The translations under genes were made by a program, and so were the position numbers. Of a stretch of 39,706 nucleotides of DNA, positions 21,723 through 31,799 are shown piece after piece (within the stretch, counting starts at the first letter, position 1; every line of letters starts with the position of its first letter). Source of the stretch: Azolla pinnata (Eukaryota > Streptophyta > Polypodiopsida > Salviniales > Salviniaceae); the NCBI GenBank assembly GCA_037176905.1, contig JBBBWG010033485.1:1-39706 (forward strand). Reading direction: 5' to 3'. The notes under the pieces were generated by a model, which made no database searches, was not told where the DNA came from, and worked only from the letters and a program-made list of their open reading frames with translations.

Positions 21723-21795
21723 GGTCCTATGGCCCAATGGATAAGGCGCTGGTCTACGAAACCAGAGATTCCAGGTTCGACCCCTGGTAGGATCG
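21723..21795 (+). tRNA. tRNA-Arg (anticodon ACG), intronless
   Basis: A 73-nt cloverleaf folds cleanly. The acceptor arms GGTCCTA and TAGGATC pair with one G-U, and the discriminator is G. The D arm is GCC/GGC with loop CAATGGATAA. The anticodon stem CTGGT/ACCAG encloses loop CTACGAA with anticodon ACG, and the T stem CCAGG/CCTGG encloses loop TTCGACC. Internal A and B boxes are intact and CCA is not encoded, as expected for a nuclear gene. A34 would be edited to inosine to read CGU, CGC and CGA codons. Confidence 0.96.
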
Positions 21796-21805
21796 CTTGT
21801 AATCA

Positions 21806-21810
21806 TTTTT
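21806..21810 (+). terminator. RNA polymerase III terminator of tRNA-Arg
   Basis: A run of five T follows the tRNA 3' end by 10 nt, the usual Pol III stop signal. Confidence 0.8.
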
Positions 21811-22265
21811 CCTCCTAGTTTTGTTTGTGGAAGTTTTTTGGATCTAATTACATTCACTTTGACTTACTTGTAGATGCATGAAATCCTTTTGCTTCTCTTG
21901 ATTTGGATGCCTTTCTTTTGCTGCTCTTGTTTGGTTTCGTATTTTCCTCCCAACGAATTTTCGCTTCCGATTACCTCCTGTTTCTTTCTGTTGCTGCTCT
22001 CTTTTTTTTCGCCTTCACTTTGTTGCAGATTTCTTCTGTTTCTTTTCGGACTATGTTTGTATGCTGATTTGTTCGAATCCACTGCCTGCTTCCCCTTCTG
22101 CGGTTTGCAACGATTCGCCCCACGGACGCTTAAACAGCCGGTATCTCCTCTTGACCAGCCAATCACAGCTTCTTCACGTCTCGTGCCCAAACTGGGGATC
22201 TACAATCTTACAATCGATCTTCGTGAACCTGTCTGTATCCCACCTATAATCGTGGAATGCTAGAT
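21811..22265. other. intergenic, no gene seen
   Basis: T-rich sequence with an open plus-strand frame (21874-22263, hydrophobic and Cys/Phe-rich). It has no recognisable domain and matches the T-rich composition. Confidence 0.5.
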
Positions 22266-23340
22266 CGAGCTTCTATTCAGGAACCTCGGAGGCCGATTGT
22301 GGGCTTGGAAATAAGAGTCGAATGCAGGGTTCTAAAGCCCCGTTCAAACCCTAAACCTTGAAAAAAAAAAGGAAGAAGAGCGCCTCTGTTCGGAAACCTC
22401 GGAGGCTGATTCTGGGCTTGGAATAAGAGTGGGTTATGAAGCCCCTTTGCAGAACCCTGAACCCTAAACCCTAAACCCTGGAAAAAAAAAGGAAGAAGAG
22501 GGCCTCTGTTTGAAGCCTTCTCTTCGGAGCCCTCAGAGGCTGATTCTGGGCTCGGAATAAGAGTGAACTGCAGGGTTCTGAAGCCCTAGAGGACCCTAAA
22601 CCCTAGAAAAAAAGGAAGGGCGCCTCTGTTCAAAGCCTTCTGTTGGGCTCAGAATAAGAGTCAAATGCAGGGTTCTGAAGCCCTAGAGAACCCTAAACCC
22701 TAAACCCTGATAAAAAGGGAAGAAGAAGGCCTCCGTCTAAAGTCTTCTGTTTGGAGACCTCGAAGGCTGATTCTAGGCTTGGAATAAGAGTCAAATGCAG
22801 GGTTCTGAATCCCTAGAGAACCCTAAACTGGAAACCCTAAACCCCTAAACCCTGAAAAAAAAGGGAAGAAGAAGGCCTCTGTCAGAAGCCTTCTGTTCGG
22901 AGACCTCGGAGGCTGATTCTAGGCTTGGAATAAGAGTCAAATGCAGGGTTCTGAATCCCGAGAGAACCCTAAACTGGAAACCCTAAACCCCTAATCCCTG
23001 AAAAAAAAGGGAAGAAGGCCTCTACCTGAAGCCTTCTGTTGAGAGACCTCGGAGACTGATTCTGGGCTCCGAATAAGAGTCAAATGCAAGGTGTTGAAGC
23101 CCTAGAGAACCCTAAACCCTAATCAGCCTCCAGGCTTGGAATAAGAGTCAAATGCAGGGTCCTGAAGCCCTAAAGAACCCTAAAACCTAAACCCTGGAAA
23201 AAAAGGAAGAAGAAGGCCTCTGTCAGAAGCCTTCTGTTCGGAGACCTCGGAGGCTGATTCTGGGCTTCGAATAAGAGTCAAATGCAAGGTTCTGAAGCCC
23301 TGGAGAACCCGAAACCGGAAACCCTAAACTGGAAACCTTA
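22266..23340. repeat. about 110-145-bp tandem array with CCCTAAA motifs, nine copies
   Basis: Each unit runs GGCCTCTGTTNGAAGCCTTC, GGAGACCTCGGAGGCTGATT, CTGGGCTTGGAATAAGAGTC, AAATGCAGGGTTCTGAAGCC, CTAGAGAACCCTAAACCCTA, then an A-tract and GGAAGAAG. The GGAATAAGAGT block recurs near 22310, 22423, 22553, 22647, 22780, 22926, 23069, 23138 and 23270. The array sits upstream of the peptidase gene. Confidence 0.9.
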
Positions 23341-23436
23341 AACCCTAAACCCTAAACCCTAAACCCTAAACTGGAAACCCTAAACCTAAGGAAAAACCTT
23401 CTTGTTTCCAGTTTAGGGTTTAGGGTTTAAGGTTTC
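23331..23436. repeat. inverted repeat of telomere-type DNA
   Basis: The left arm (23331-23377) contains CCTTAAACCCTAAACCCTAA and ends CTGGAAA. The right arm (23405-23436) is the reverse complement of the same sequence with two fewer CCCTAAA units. The intervening 27 bp also contain CCCTAAACC. A long hairpin is possible about 95 bp upstream of the peptidase ATG. CTT and GATTCT repeats (23465-23507) follow it. Confidence 0.85.
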
Positions 23437-23529
23437 TAAGTACTATTATAAACTTCAAGACATTCTTCTTCTTCTTCTTCTTCGTCTGATTCTGATTCTG
23501 ATTCTGAAAGCATTTCAATTCAGAGCGCG

Positions 23530-26500
23530 ATGCTCGCGTTCATCTGCGCGACCTCTTCCCGACTCCTTCCTTCCTCCTTCTCCTCTCGCGATCGCACGCC
23601 TTCCCTGCTCCTCTTCCGCCGGAGAAGACACCATAGCCACGCTCCCAAACCTTGCGCCAAGCTCCCCCTCCCTCCTCCTCCTCCTCCTCCTCCTCCTCCT
23701 CCTCCTCCTCCTCCTCCTCCGGTTGCAAAGAAGAAGCCCTTCCTCCGACGATCTTCTCATGGATTCTCCTGGAATGATCCTTACCATTGGCTCTCCAAGA
23801 AGCACAGCTCCAATGTCCTCAAACATCTGGAACGAGAGAATGCGTACGCTTCCGGTTTCATGTCGGACACCATTCCTCTCCAAGAGAAATTGAAGCGAGA
23901 AATGGCGTCAAGAGTAGTTGGTGATTCAGTTGCCCCACCGGAACGTTGGGGACCCTGGTATACGGTCTCCCTCTCCCTCGCACACGCAACACAATATGGT
24001 GTTTTTGAGATTATAAAAAATTCCGACTATGTTTTCGCATTTTTACCCAGATTTATTTTGATTGTTTGTTGGGATTATTAAAGATCTCTACTTGTAAATG
24101 CATCGATATGTTCGGTTGAAAGGATACATATATATTCTATGTAAATTTATGCCAAATTTTATTTGAATATTTGATAGGATTGTTGGAATGATAGAAACTG
24201 TCGTCTAGTATCAATGCAACTGGGAGTGTAAGCATTGGCTTAATAATTGCTACAAAAATCAGGGTTTTTGGACAATTATCTCTTAATAAAAGTAGCAGGT
24301 TTCTTTTTGCCTCAGTAGAAGCCTAATTGCGAATATCATAAATGCTTTTATCTTTCAGATGATGCTATTGCGTGCACACCCTGGATTAGTATGGTGATCA
24401 AGACGATGTTCTTAAACCCAAATCTCTAATTTCTAATTCCGTAACCTCAAACCCTGAAGCTCTTATTAAACTGCTGTGCTGTTCTTTACTGGACACTGTC
24501 AGTATATTTTCCTGCTTTTGATGTTTTGAGATGGAATAGTTCTTTTAAAAACATACATGAGACAAAAAATAAGAAATTTTGCCTTTTCACATGGATGATC
24601 ACGTTCATGTTTGCCTATGATGGCTACGCACCCACCATTCAACAATCGTGACTATATTTACGTCACACTTGTGCTGCCCTAATTATTCATATCATTTTCT
24701 TTGTTTCTTGAACTCAGTTTTCTTGTTTATTTTCGAGAACTTTGCCGACCGTAGACAGTCTTTTGTTGCTTCTAGGTTGTACTACGCGAGAATTCCTGAA
24801 GGCAAGGAATACACCATCTATTTACGGAAGCCTTGCCAACTCACTTGGTTTCAAAATCTCAAAAAGGATGTCTCTAACTTCATGGGAGAAGATGATGAAG
24901 AAAACTGGGGGGAGCAAAAGCTCCTGGACATGAATGAGCTTGTCAAAGGAAGAGGTAAGGTCTACAGAAGCTCATGTAAAGGACAGCCGAGATCTTTCTT
25001 GAGTATTGTTTTTAACCTAATAGAGTTTTCTTCTGGATTATGTATAGAAAATTCCTTGAATCTGATAATGAGATTCATGGGTGAATGTCAAGTTAATGGG
25101 ATTTGTGGATGGATGTTCAGTTAATAAGTAAAGTGAACATGAAGAAGTGTGGAGGCCAGAGAATTGTCTGTACAAGATCCGTTAATACGTCATAGCTTCA
25201 GCCTCCTCAGGTAACAATTAGAGGCACTGCAAACATCACGTGCAAATCAACATGGTTTGATTCAAGGCATTCCATATCATGGGATGTAAATACTGTTCTC
25301 TAAGAAAATTCCAGAACTCTGGGAGCTTCTCTTCTAAGCTTCTTGAGTTGAAACAAATTTGGTGGCGTGTGAGAATCAGGGAGTGACCAAGTCCACCGTA
25401 ATCCTGAGAAAATGAAAGAAAAATAAATATGCAAATGTAATTTATACATATGTGTATTTGTGTATGTCTATGTTTATGTATTTGAGTTTGATGCTGTATT
25501 AGATTCGTACAAATAAATTACTGAATAAATCACAGAAAAGTAGAAATTCACAAAACTAAATCAAAATGTGACTGAATCACGGCATGATATTCTATCTTTG
25601 CAGGATACGTACACCTTGGAGTATGCAAAGTCTCAAAAGATCATAACTTGCTGGCTTACACTGTAGATTTTGTAGGTCAAGAACAGTTTACACTCTTTGT
25701 TAGGGATATAAATAGTGGACATCTTTTATCAAAGCCCATTATCAAGGGAGTAGTGAATATGGAATGGTCATCAGACAACCGAAGTCTTCTGTATACTGTT
25801 GTCGATGATATGCAACGTCCATGCAGGTATTTCATATATTATACCCTGCCAAGCTATATATAATCTATATTTCTTTTAAATTAAGATTTATGAATATTTA
25901 GAGCTTGAAAACGTAGCTACCAAGCAGAATAACAGAAAGATAGACCTGTCTGCGTGTGTGGGGTCTATGTATATATGTGTGAGGAGAAAAAGAAAGATGG
26001 CTAATATTCACCAAAAGTATATATTATTTAGCCAAATGGGGGGAGATTACAATAAGGAGAGAATACTCAATGTGAGTTGGCGGCAAAAAAATGTGGAGAG
26101 GGTGACTTGTATACAATTCATGTGTGAGTGAACATCGAATTTAAAGTGTTCTAGCTTTTACTGAGAGTGTAGTAGTGGGCATTTAGGTCATTCTCTTAAT
26201 ACATATAAAATAATTTCTCATTAACTGTCTTAGTGTTTGACTACCTAAAATCAAACTTAACAAGTTAGTTTATTAATGAAGCAAAAAATGTATTGTAACA
26301 CGTTAGGGTGTGTGGTTGAGATCCTGAGAGGGGAGGTTACTTCATAACATTATGTAGTAACTTCCATATTCACGCTTAGCGTTTAGTGAGATCAACTGTG
26401 TGACTAAACTCTTTCCATGCTGTATTACTACCCTGTCCATTGAGCAGCCGCTACAAGTCGGCCTCAAGTTTAAGCTATTACGGTAGCTTCTTCTTCACTA

Positions 26501-29500
26501 CAAGGCGTTGGGTGATGGCTCTTATCTTGTAGAAATTCCTCGAGTGACTTTACATTGCTAGGATGCCCTTGTATCATGATACTCCTCATCGTACCAGCTA
26601 TTCTGTGTGGCTCAAGAGTCAATCCTAGACCCAATTTTTTGGCTGTGGTGTGGGCAAGTTTCCATGAAGTTAACATTCCATGATTTCCTCTAGGGATGCT
26701 AAAGGATCCAAACTTATCGTGCCATCCTATACTTGACAATTGGATACATCAGTTGTTTCTCTAGTAAATTGTCGTTTAGGTTTGCCATCATCTCATTAAT
26801 ATCATATTGTACCACCATTTGTACTCCATCCTAGCATATTTACATTTAGATTGATAATTCCGCGTGTCTGGATGTCTATCTAAGTTTTCTCTGTTCTGGC
26901 CTGATAGTGTAGGGTCTTCAGACATATGCTAAGGTCAAGATGCGAGGACCAGCTCTTGTACGAAGAAAAGGATCCAAAAAATTATGTTGATATCTCTAGA
27001 ACAAAAGATTGGCAGTTTTTTACTATCAACAGCAATTCTAAATCATCATCTGAGGTAACCTGCAACCTGTTAATCTGTTGTAGGAGAACACCATTATACC
27101 CTTATGTTAATTGGTTCTAATAGAGTACCGTTAATTTTTCAAACATATAACCCCGAATGTCCTGATTTAATGTGATCTTTGCAGTACAGAGGGTCATTCT
27201 CATAATTTATGAAAATTTAGGGGTATTTTGGTGTTCTTCCCAAACTATTTTTTTTCCAAATAAATAATATTGGAATCCCTCAGGTGTATTTGCTTGATGC
27301 TGGTTGTTCAAATGGAGTTGTGCAATTAGTAGCCAAACGGAGGCTGGGGATAGAGTATTTTGTGGAGCACTATTCAGGTTTTCTGTTTGTACTAACCAAT
27401 GCTAGTACCCAAGAAACAAGCTGCAGTAATGACTACAAGCTCTTTCTATGCCCAGTTGATGCATTGAGCTCTGATAATTGGAAGGTTTGTTACTGATTCA
27501 TAATCAACCATATTTTATCTGTATGTTATTGTAGATTTCTTGTGAATGAAAGAGGTCGTTAACCTTTCTTTTTGTTTCTGTGGGCATATATGCAAATCCG
27601 CCTGAAAATCATTCATCGTTTTCATCAAACACATTGGAAGTTAAATGATATTCGATATTCTCATACATTTATCTTTTGTGATGTGTCAAAACGATGAAGA
27701 TCTTTCTAGTATTCTATTATTCTGAAGTGTTAATGGGACATGCTAATTTTGACCAATTTGTGTTCTTAAAGTGTCAATTGGACTGCTAATTCTGATCCCT
27801 TTGTGTTAAAAAATGAAATGCAGCAAGTTAGGTTGGAAGAGAATGGCGCCATAATTTATGACCTTGACATATTTGAGAAACATTTGATTTTATATCAACG
27901 AATTGGAGGACTTCCCCGGATAAGTGTTTTGGATCTGCCGTTATCAATCAGTTTGGTAGGGGTTACCCCTTTCCACGAGATCTTTGCGGAAGTCAAGCAT
28001 GTTCTAACTTGGATTCAGTTCAATCTTTTGTGAATTCCAGGATAAAGAACCACAAGAATCACTTCTTCACCCCCACATTCTGGCACTTCCCGATGGTGTC
28101 TGCAGTATAACTCCAGGTTTAAATCAAGATTATCATTCATCGACTTTGCGCCTTAGTGTTTCATCACCTATAGTATGTCTTCTTTACATTATTTCAAGCG
28201 TGTCAATATTTGTCCATCTATGCATAGTGATACAACTGTTTGGTTTTTGTTCTGTGCTCTACCTGCAAATATTTACTATGCTTGGCATGCAGTTTGAATT
28301 CGATGTCCACAGTTGTCACTAAGTTGCGATCATGCTAGATTCTGTCTCAGATAGATTAAATTGAATGCTATATTTCTATACTTCAGTACTTTGTGTGTGT
28401 TGATAAGAGTGTATTTTACTTGGTTACTTTCAACATGGAAAATTTCCAGAATACTTAAGAAAGTATTAGCATCCTGTTTCTTGTTGTAATGCGGAGATAC
28501 GAGAGAACCCTTTTCGTATAAAATGTTATCATCTTCATTGGCAAAACAATTCGCCTAAACGTCTTGAGTGTTATAGCATAGTGTTGTTTTCACGTACCTT
28601 AATATTATCGTCAAAATAACATTTTCAACATCCAATTTCTTCTGGTAATAAAATTCAAAGGCTAAAGCTCTTGCAAAACAGTGAAACATCTCTCTTATTG
28701 TTACTTGTAATGCATTAACGGCAATTTCGCCACACTAACCTTTCATGTGAAGTTTGACTTAGATCCAGGCCAGTTCTTTTTTGCATAATTCGTGAACTCA
28801 AGCCATTTTGTTCCGTGTTTGTGGTATATCTATGTCTTATGTAGAATTCTGGTTTCTTTTTAGTTTATTGAACTTCGGTATTGAAAAAAAGCATTCATGT
28901 AGCTCGTATTTCAAATATCTAGCTATGCCAACAAATTTTTGTTCTTCATGTGATGGTTTTCACAATTTGCTGTTGATTGCTAACCATTATTTGCTAAAAA
29001 TGTATGTATAAACACTCGCTTAGATGCCGGAGTTGCTGCTTGATTATGATCTAATATCAAGGGAATACAAACTCCTTCAACAAGAGAGTGTAGCATGTAA
29101 CGGATGTATCTCCATGGAAGGCAACTCTGTCGTAAAGAACTTCTCTCAGGAAAGCCTTAGTGAAGGCAAACGCTACTTTAGTAAGGCAGAGACTGTCAAT
29201 GATGACGTTTCTACATGCTATGCTTGTGATCACCTCAGAGTTCCATCAGTTGGCATGGTGGAAGTCCCTCTTACTGTTGTTTATTCTCGCAATCTTGGAG
29301 TCAATGGGCAAAGTCCAGCTTTACTTCTTGGTTATGGTGCATATGGTGAAATTTTGAGTTTGAATTGGTGCAGTGATTACTTGAGCTTGCTTGATCGGGG
29401 GTGGGTGTTGGCATTTGCACATGTTAGGTCAGCTCTCTGTGGTTGGTAACATGATCCATTCTGTAAACTGTATTTAAATTGTGCTTGATATATTTGACGT

Positions 29501-30330
29501 TGCTCTTTTATTGCAGAGGTGGTGGGGAGCTTGGAAAAGCATGGCATCTCTCTGGAAGAGTCCTTGAGAAAATGAACTCTATGTATGACTTCATTGAATG
29601 TGCTGATTTTCTTGTGAAAAATGGTTATGCTCATAAAGACAGAGTGGCTGCCAAGGGAGTAAGTGCTGGAGGCCTTTTGGTAGCATCTGCTATCAATATG
29701 CGCACTGATCTTTTTCGAGCTGTCATACTTAAGGTTTTTACTTATCTGCTGTAATATATGGTCGTCTCAAGGAACTCTTTTTCATCAGCAGTGTCTAACA
29801 TTTTCTTTTCTATTGATGGTTGTATTTTCATATCCAAATTGTATTTCCAGGTACCTTTTGTTGACATATGTAACACCATGCTGGATGAAAGTTTAGCATT
29901 GACTGTGTCAGATTATGAGGAGTGGGGAAATCCAGCCAGGAAGGATATTTTTGAGTACATACGGAGTTATTCACCATACGACAATGTGAAGAGCAATGTT
30001 CCTTATCCCGCCATTCTAGTACTATCTTCCTTCCTAGACACAAGGCAAGTATTAGTTATTTATTGTCTCTTATATGATTAGGAAATATAATCTGATTCCG
30101 GGTCCTTACTATCTCTGTTATTCTATCGAATCAGAGTGGGTTACTGGGAAGCTGCTAAATGGGTTTCTCGGGTACGAGAATGTACAAGTAGTTGTAAAAG
30201 TGGACCTGTACTTCTGAGGACGGATATGAATTCGGGTCATTTTTCTGAAAGCGGCCGTTACCTCCATATTGCAGATACTGCTTTTGAATATGCATTTCTT
30301 TTGAAGACAGTAGAAAACAATCCAGTCTAA
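23530..30330 (+). CDS. prolyl oligopeptidase family serine peptidase (oligopeptidase B-like), 11 exons
   Basis: Exons are 23530-23957, 24776-24954, 25604-25826, 26913-27054, 27284-27484, 27824-27955, 28041-28172, 29024-29427, 29517-29733, 29851-30044 and 30135-30330. The frame is continuous through all joins and gives 815 residues. Residues 1-70 are Ser/Arg-rich with a run of about 17 prolines (near 48-64) and look like an organelle transit peptide. The mature part starts with WNDPYHWL. The beta-propeller region (about 100-550) carries GPWLYYARIPEGKEY and LLAYTVDFVGQEQFTL. The C-terminal alpha/beta hydrolase has LLLGYGAYGE, RGGGELG, the nucleophile Ser663 in GVSAGG, Asp749 in SFLDTR and His786 in NSGHFSESG. 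It should cleave short peptides, possibly at basic residues, but specificity is not proven. Intron 10 uses a GC donor (AAG|GCAAGT). Confidence 0.93.
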
Positions 30331-30452
30331 AGGAGACACTCAGCATACATTTTCTAGGTTTTTGTACCCAGTGCAAATTACTGATTTCATCAATCGCCAT
30401 ATTTGTGTTGACGAAGCCAAATCTTTGCTTGATGACTCAGAAAGTATATATC

Positions 30453-30458
30453 AATAAA
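30453..30458 (+). terminator. candidate poly(A) signal of the peptidase gene
   Basis: AATAAA lies about 120 nt after the TAA stop, in sense orientation. Confidence 0.5.
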
Positions 30459-30596
30459 GAAGTAGTGTCAATCAAGGACACTCCTTTTTATTACACTGGT
30501 TGTATTTCGCTGAGACAATCCAACTACATGGGCATTCCATAATCCTGGATCTCTTGGAAACGGGAGAGAGACAACATCCTGAATGAGTTAGGTATG

Positions 30597-30700
30597 TTTT
30601 TTTTCCTGTTGGAACTGAATTCCAGCTTTTTTCCTGTTGGAACTGAATTCCAGCAAATTACTGAGGTATGCTTTTTTTCCTGTTGGAACTGAATCCCAGC
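30597..30700. repeat. short triplicated motif
   Basis: TTTTTCCTGTTGGAACTGAA followed by TCCCAGC or TTCCAGC occurs three times in about 100 bp, downstream of the peptidase gene. Confidence 0.8.
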
Positions 30701-31183
30701 AAATTAGGTGTAAATGGAAGGCATCGATGCACTAGGTATTGTACCTGGTTATCATGATTTGAACATTATTAACAGGATGGCTGAAGATCTCAGATTTAAT
30801 ACAGCTCTTCAGATTTTGGGAGTTGCTGATCAGGAATTCAGATATTGTACCTTATCTTCCTGACCTTTTCTCATTTTGCTAGAATGGAAAAATTACAATT
30901 TGTTGATGGTTCATGAATTGAGCACTTTGGTTCATAATGAAGCTACCTTGCATGCATTTCACTGCATTCTTTTTGTAGCAGCCAGCTCTTTTCATGCTTG
31001 CAAAATTATCAGTTGTGTGTATGATATAGATAACACAAGCATGAACTCTATAGATCCTTGACATCAATTAGCTCCGATTTTAAGAACAAACTTTTGACGC
31101 TGGAAAAGCATATCCATAACTGAAAGCAAGCATTCCCTGATCCGTAGTTCAAGCATTTTTTTTTACTACACAAGCAATTGTAG

Positions 31184-31775
31184 AATGCAGCGTGATTAGA
31201 TTATTTATGGCTGCACTTACCACCAGTATTATGATCAATCAGTTCAGGATTAAATGTTGTGAATTATACATGAATCAAGCTGGACTCAAAATGTTGCCAT
31301 ATTACGCAGGCATTCCTGCATTTTAATCCTTTCCTTTAGCTGGCCTTAATACCAGCTATGCAGAATATATGTATTTTGCAATTTCACCGAGAGACTTGTT
31401 TGTACAATGCAGCGTGATTAGATCATCGGGAATCGCTTGTCTAACAAAGCTGACCGATTTCACAAGAATATTACGACAAGCTCTTATGTATGGCTGCACT
31501 TACCGCCAGTGTTATGATCAATCAGTTCAGGATTAGATGTTGTGAATTATACATGAATCAAGCTGGACTCAAAAATGTGTGTGTAATACATACGGTGTCA
31601 TATTACACCGGCATTCCTGCATTTTAATCCTTTTCCTTCAGCTGGCCTTAATACCAGCTATGCAGTATACATATCTTCTGCGATTTCACCGGGAGACTTC
31701 TTTTCCTATCCATGTATGAAACGCAGTATACAGATCTTTTGCGATTTCACCGGGAGACTTCTTTTCGTATCCACG
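31184..31775. repeat. about 300-bp tandem duplication between convergent genes
   Basis: Copy 1 (about 31184-31415) and copy 2 (about 31484-31705) share TATGGCTGCACTTACC, TATGATCAATCAGTTCAGGA, AATTATACATGAATCAAGCT, GGCATTCCTGCATTTTAATC and CTTAATACCAGCTATGCAG. A further partial copy of the last 50 bp (GCGATTTCACCGGGAGACTT) lies at 31724-31773 and abuts the PPR stop codon. Confidence 0.85.
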
Positions 31776-31799
31776 TATCAAAAGATTTGGGCTCAGGTT

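Noticed and set aside
21543-21857. 104-codon minus-strand frame across the tRNA
   Set aside because: Its middle (GRTWNLWFRRPAPYPLGH) is the antisense translation of the tRNA-Arg gene.
26470-26739. 89-codon minus-strand frame inside peptidase intron 3
   Set aside because: Starts at TTG. Residues faintly suggest a retroelement fragment, but there is no diagnostic motif, so no element is called.
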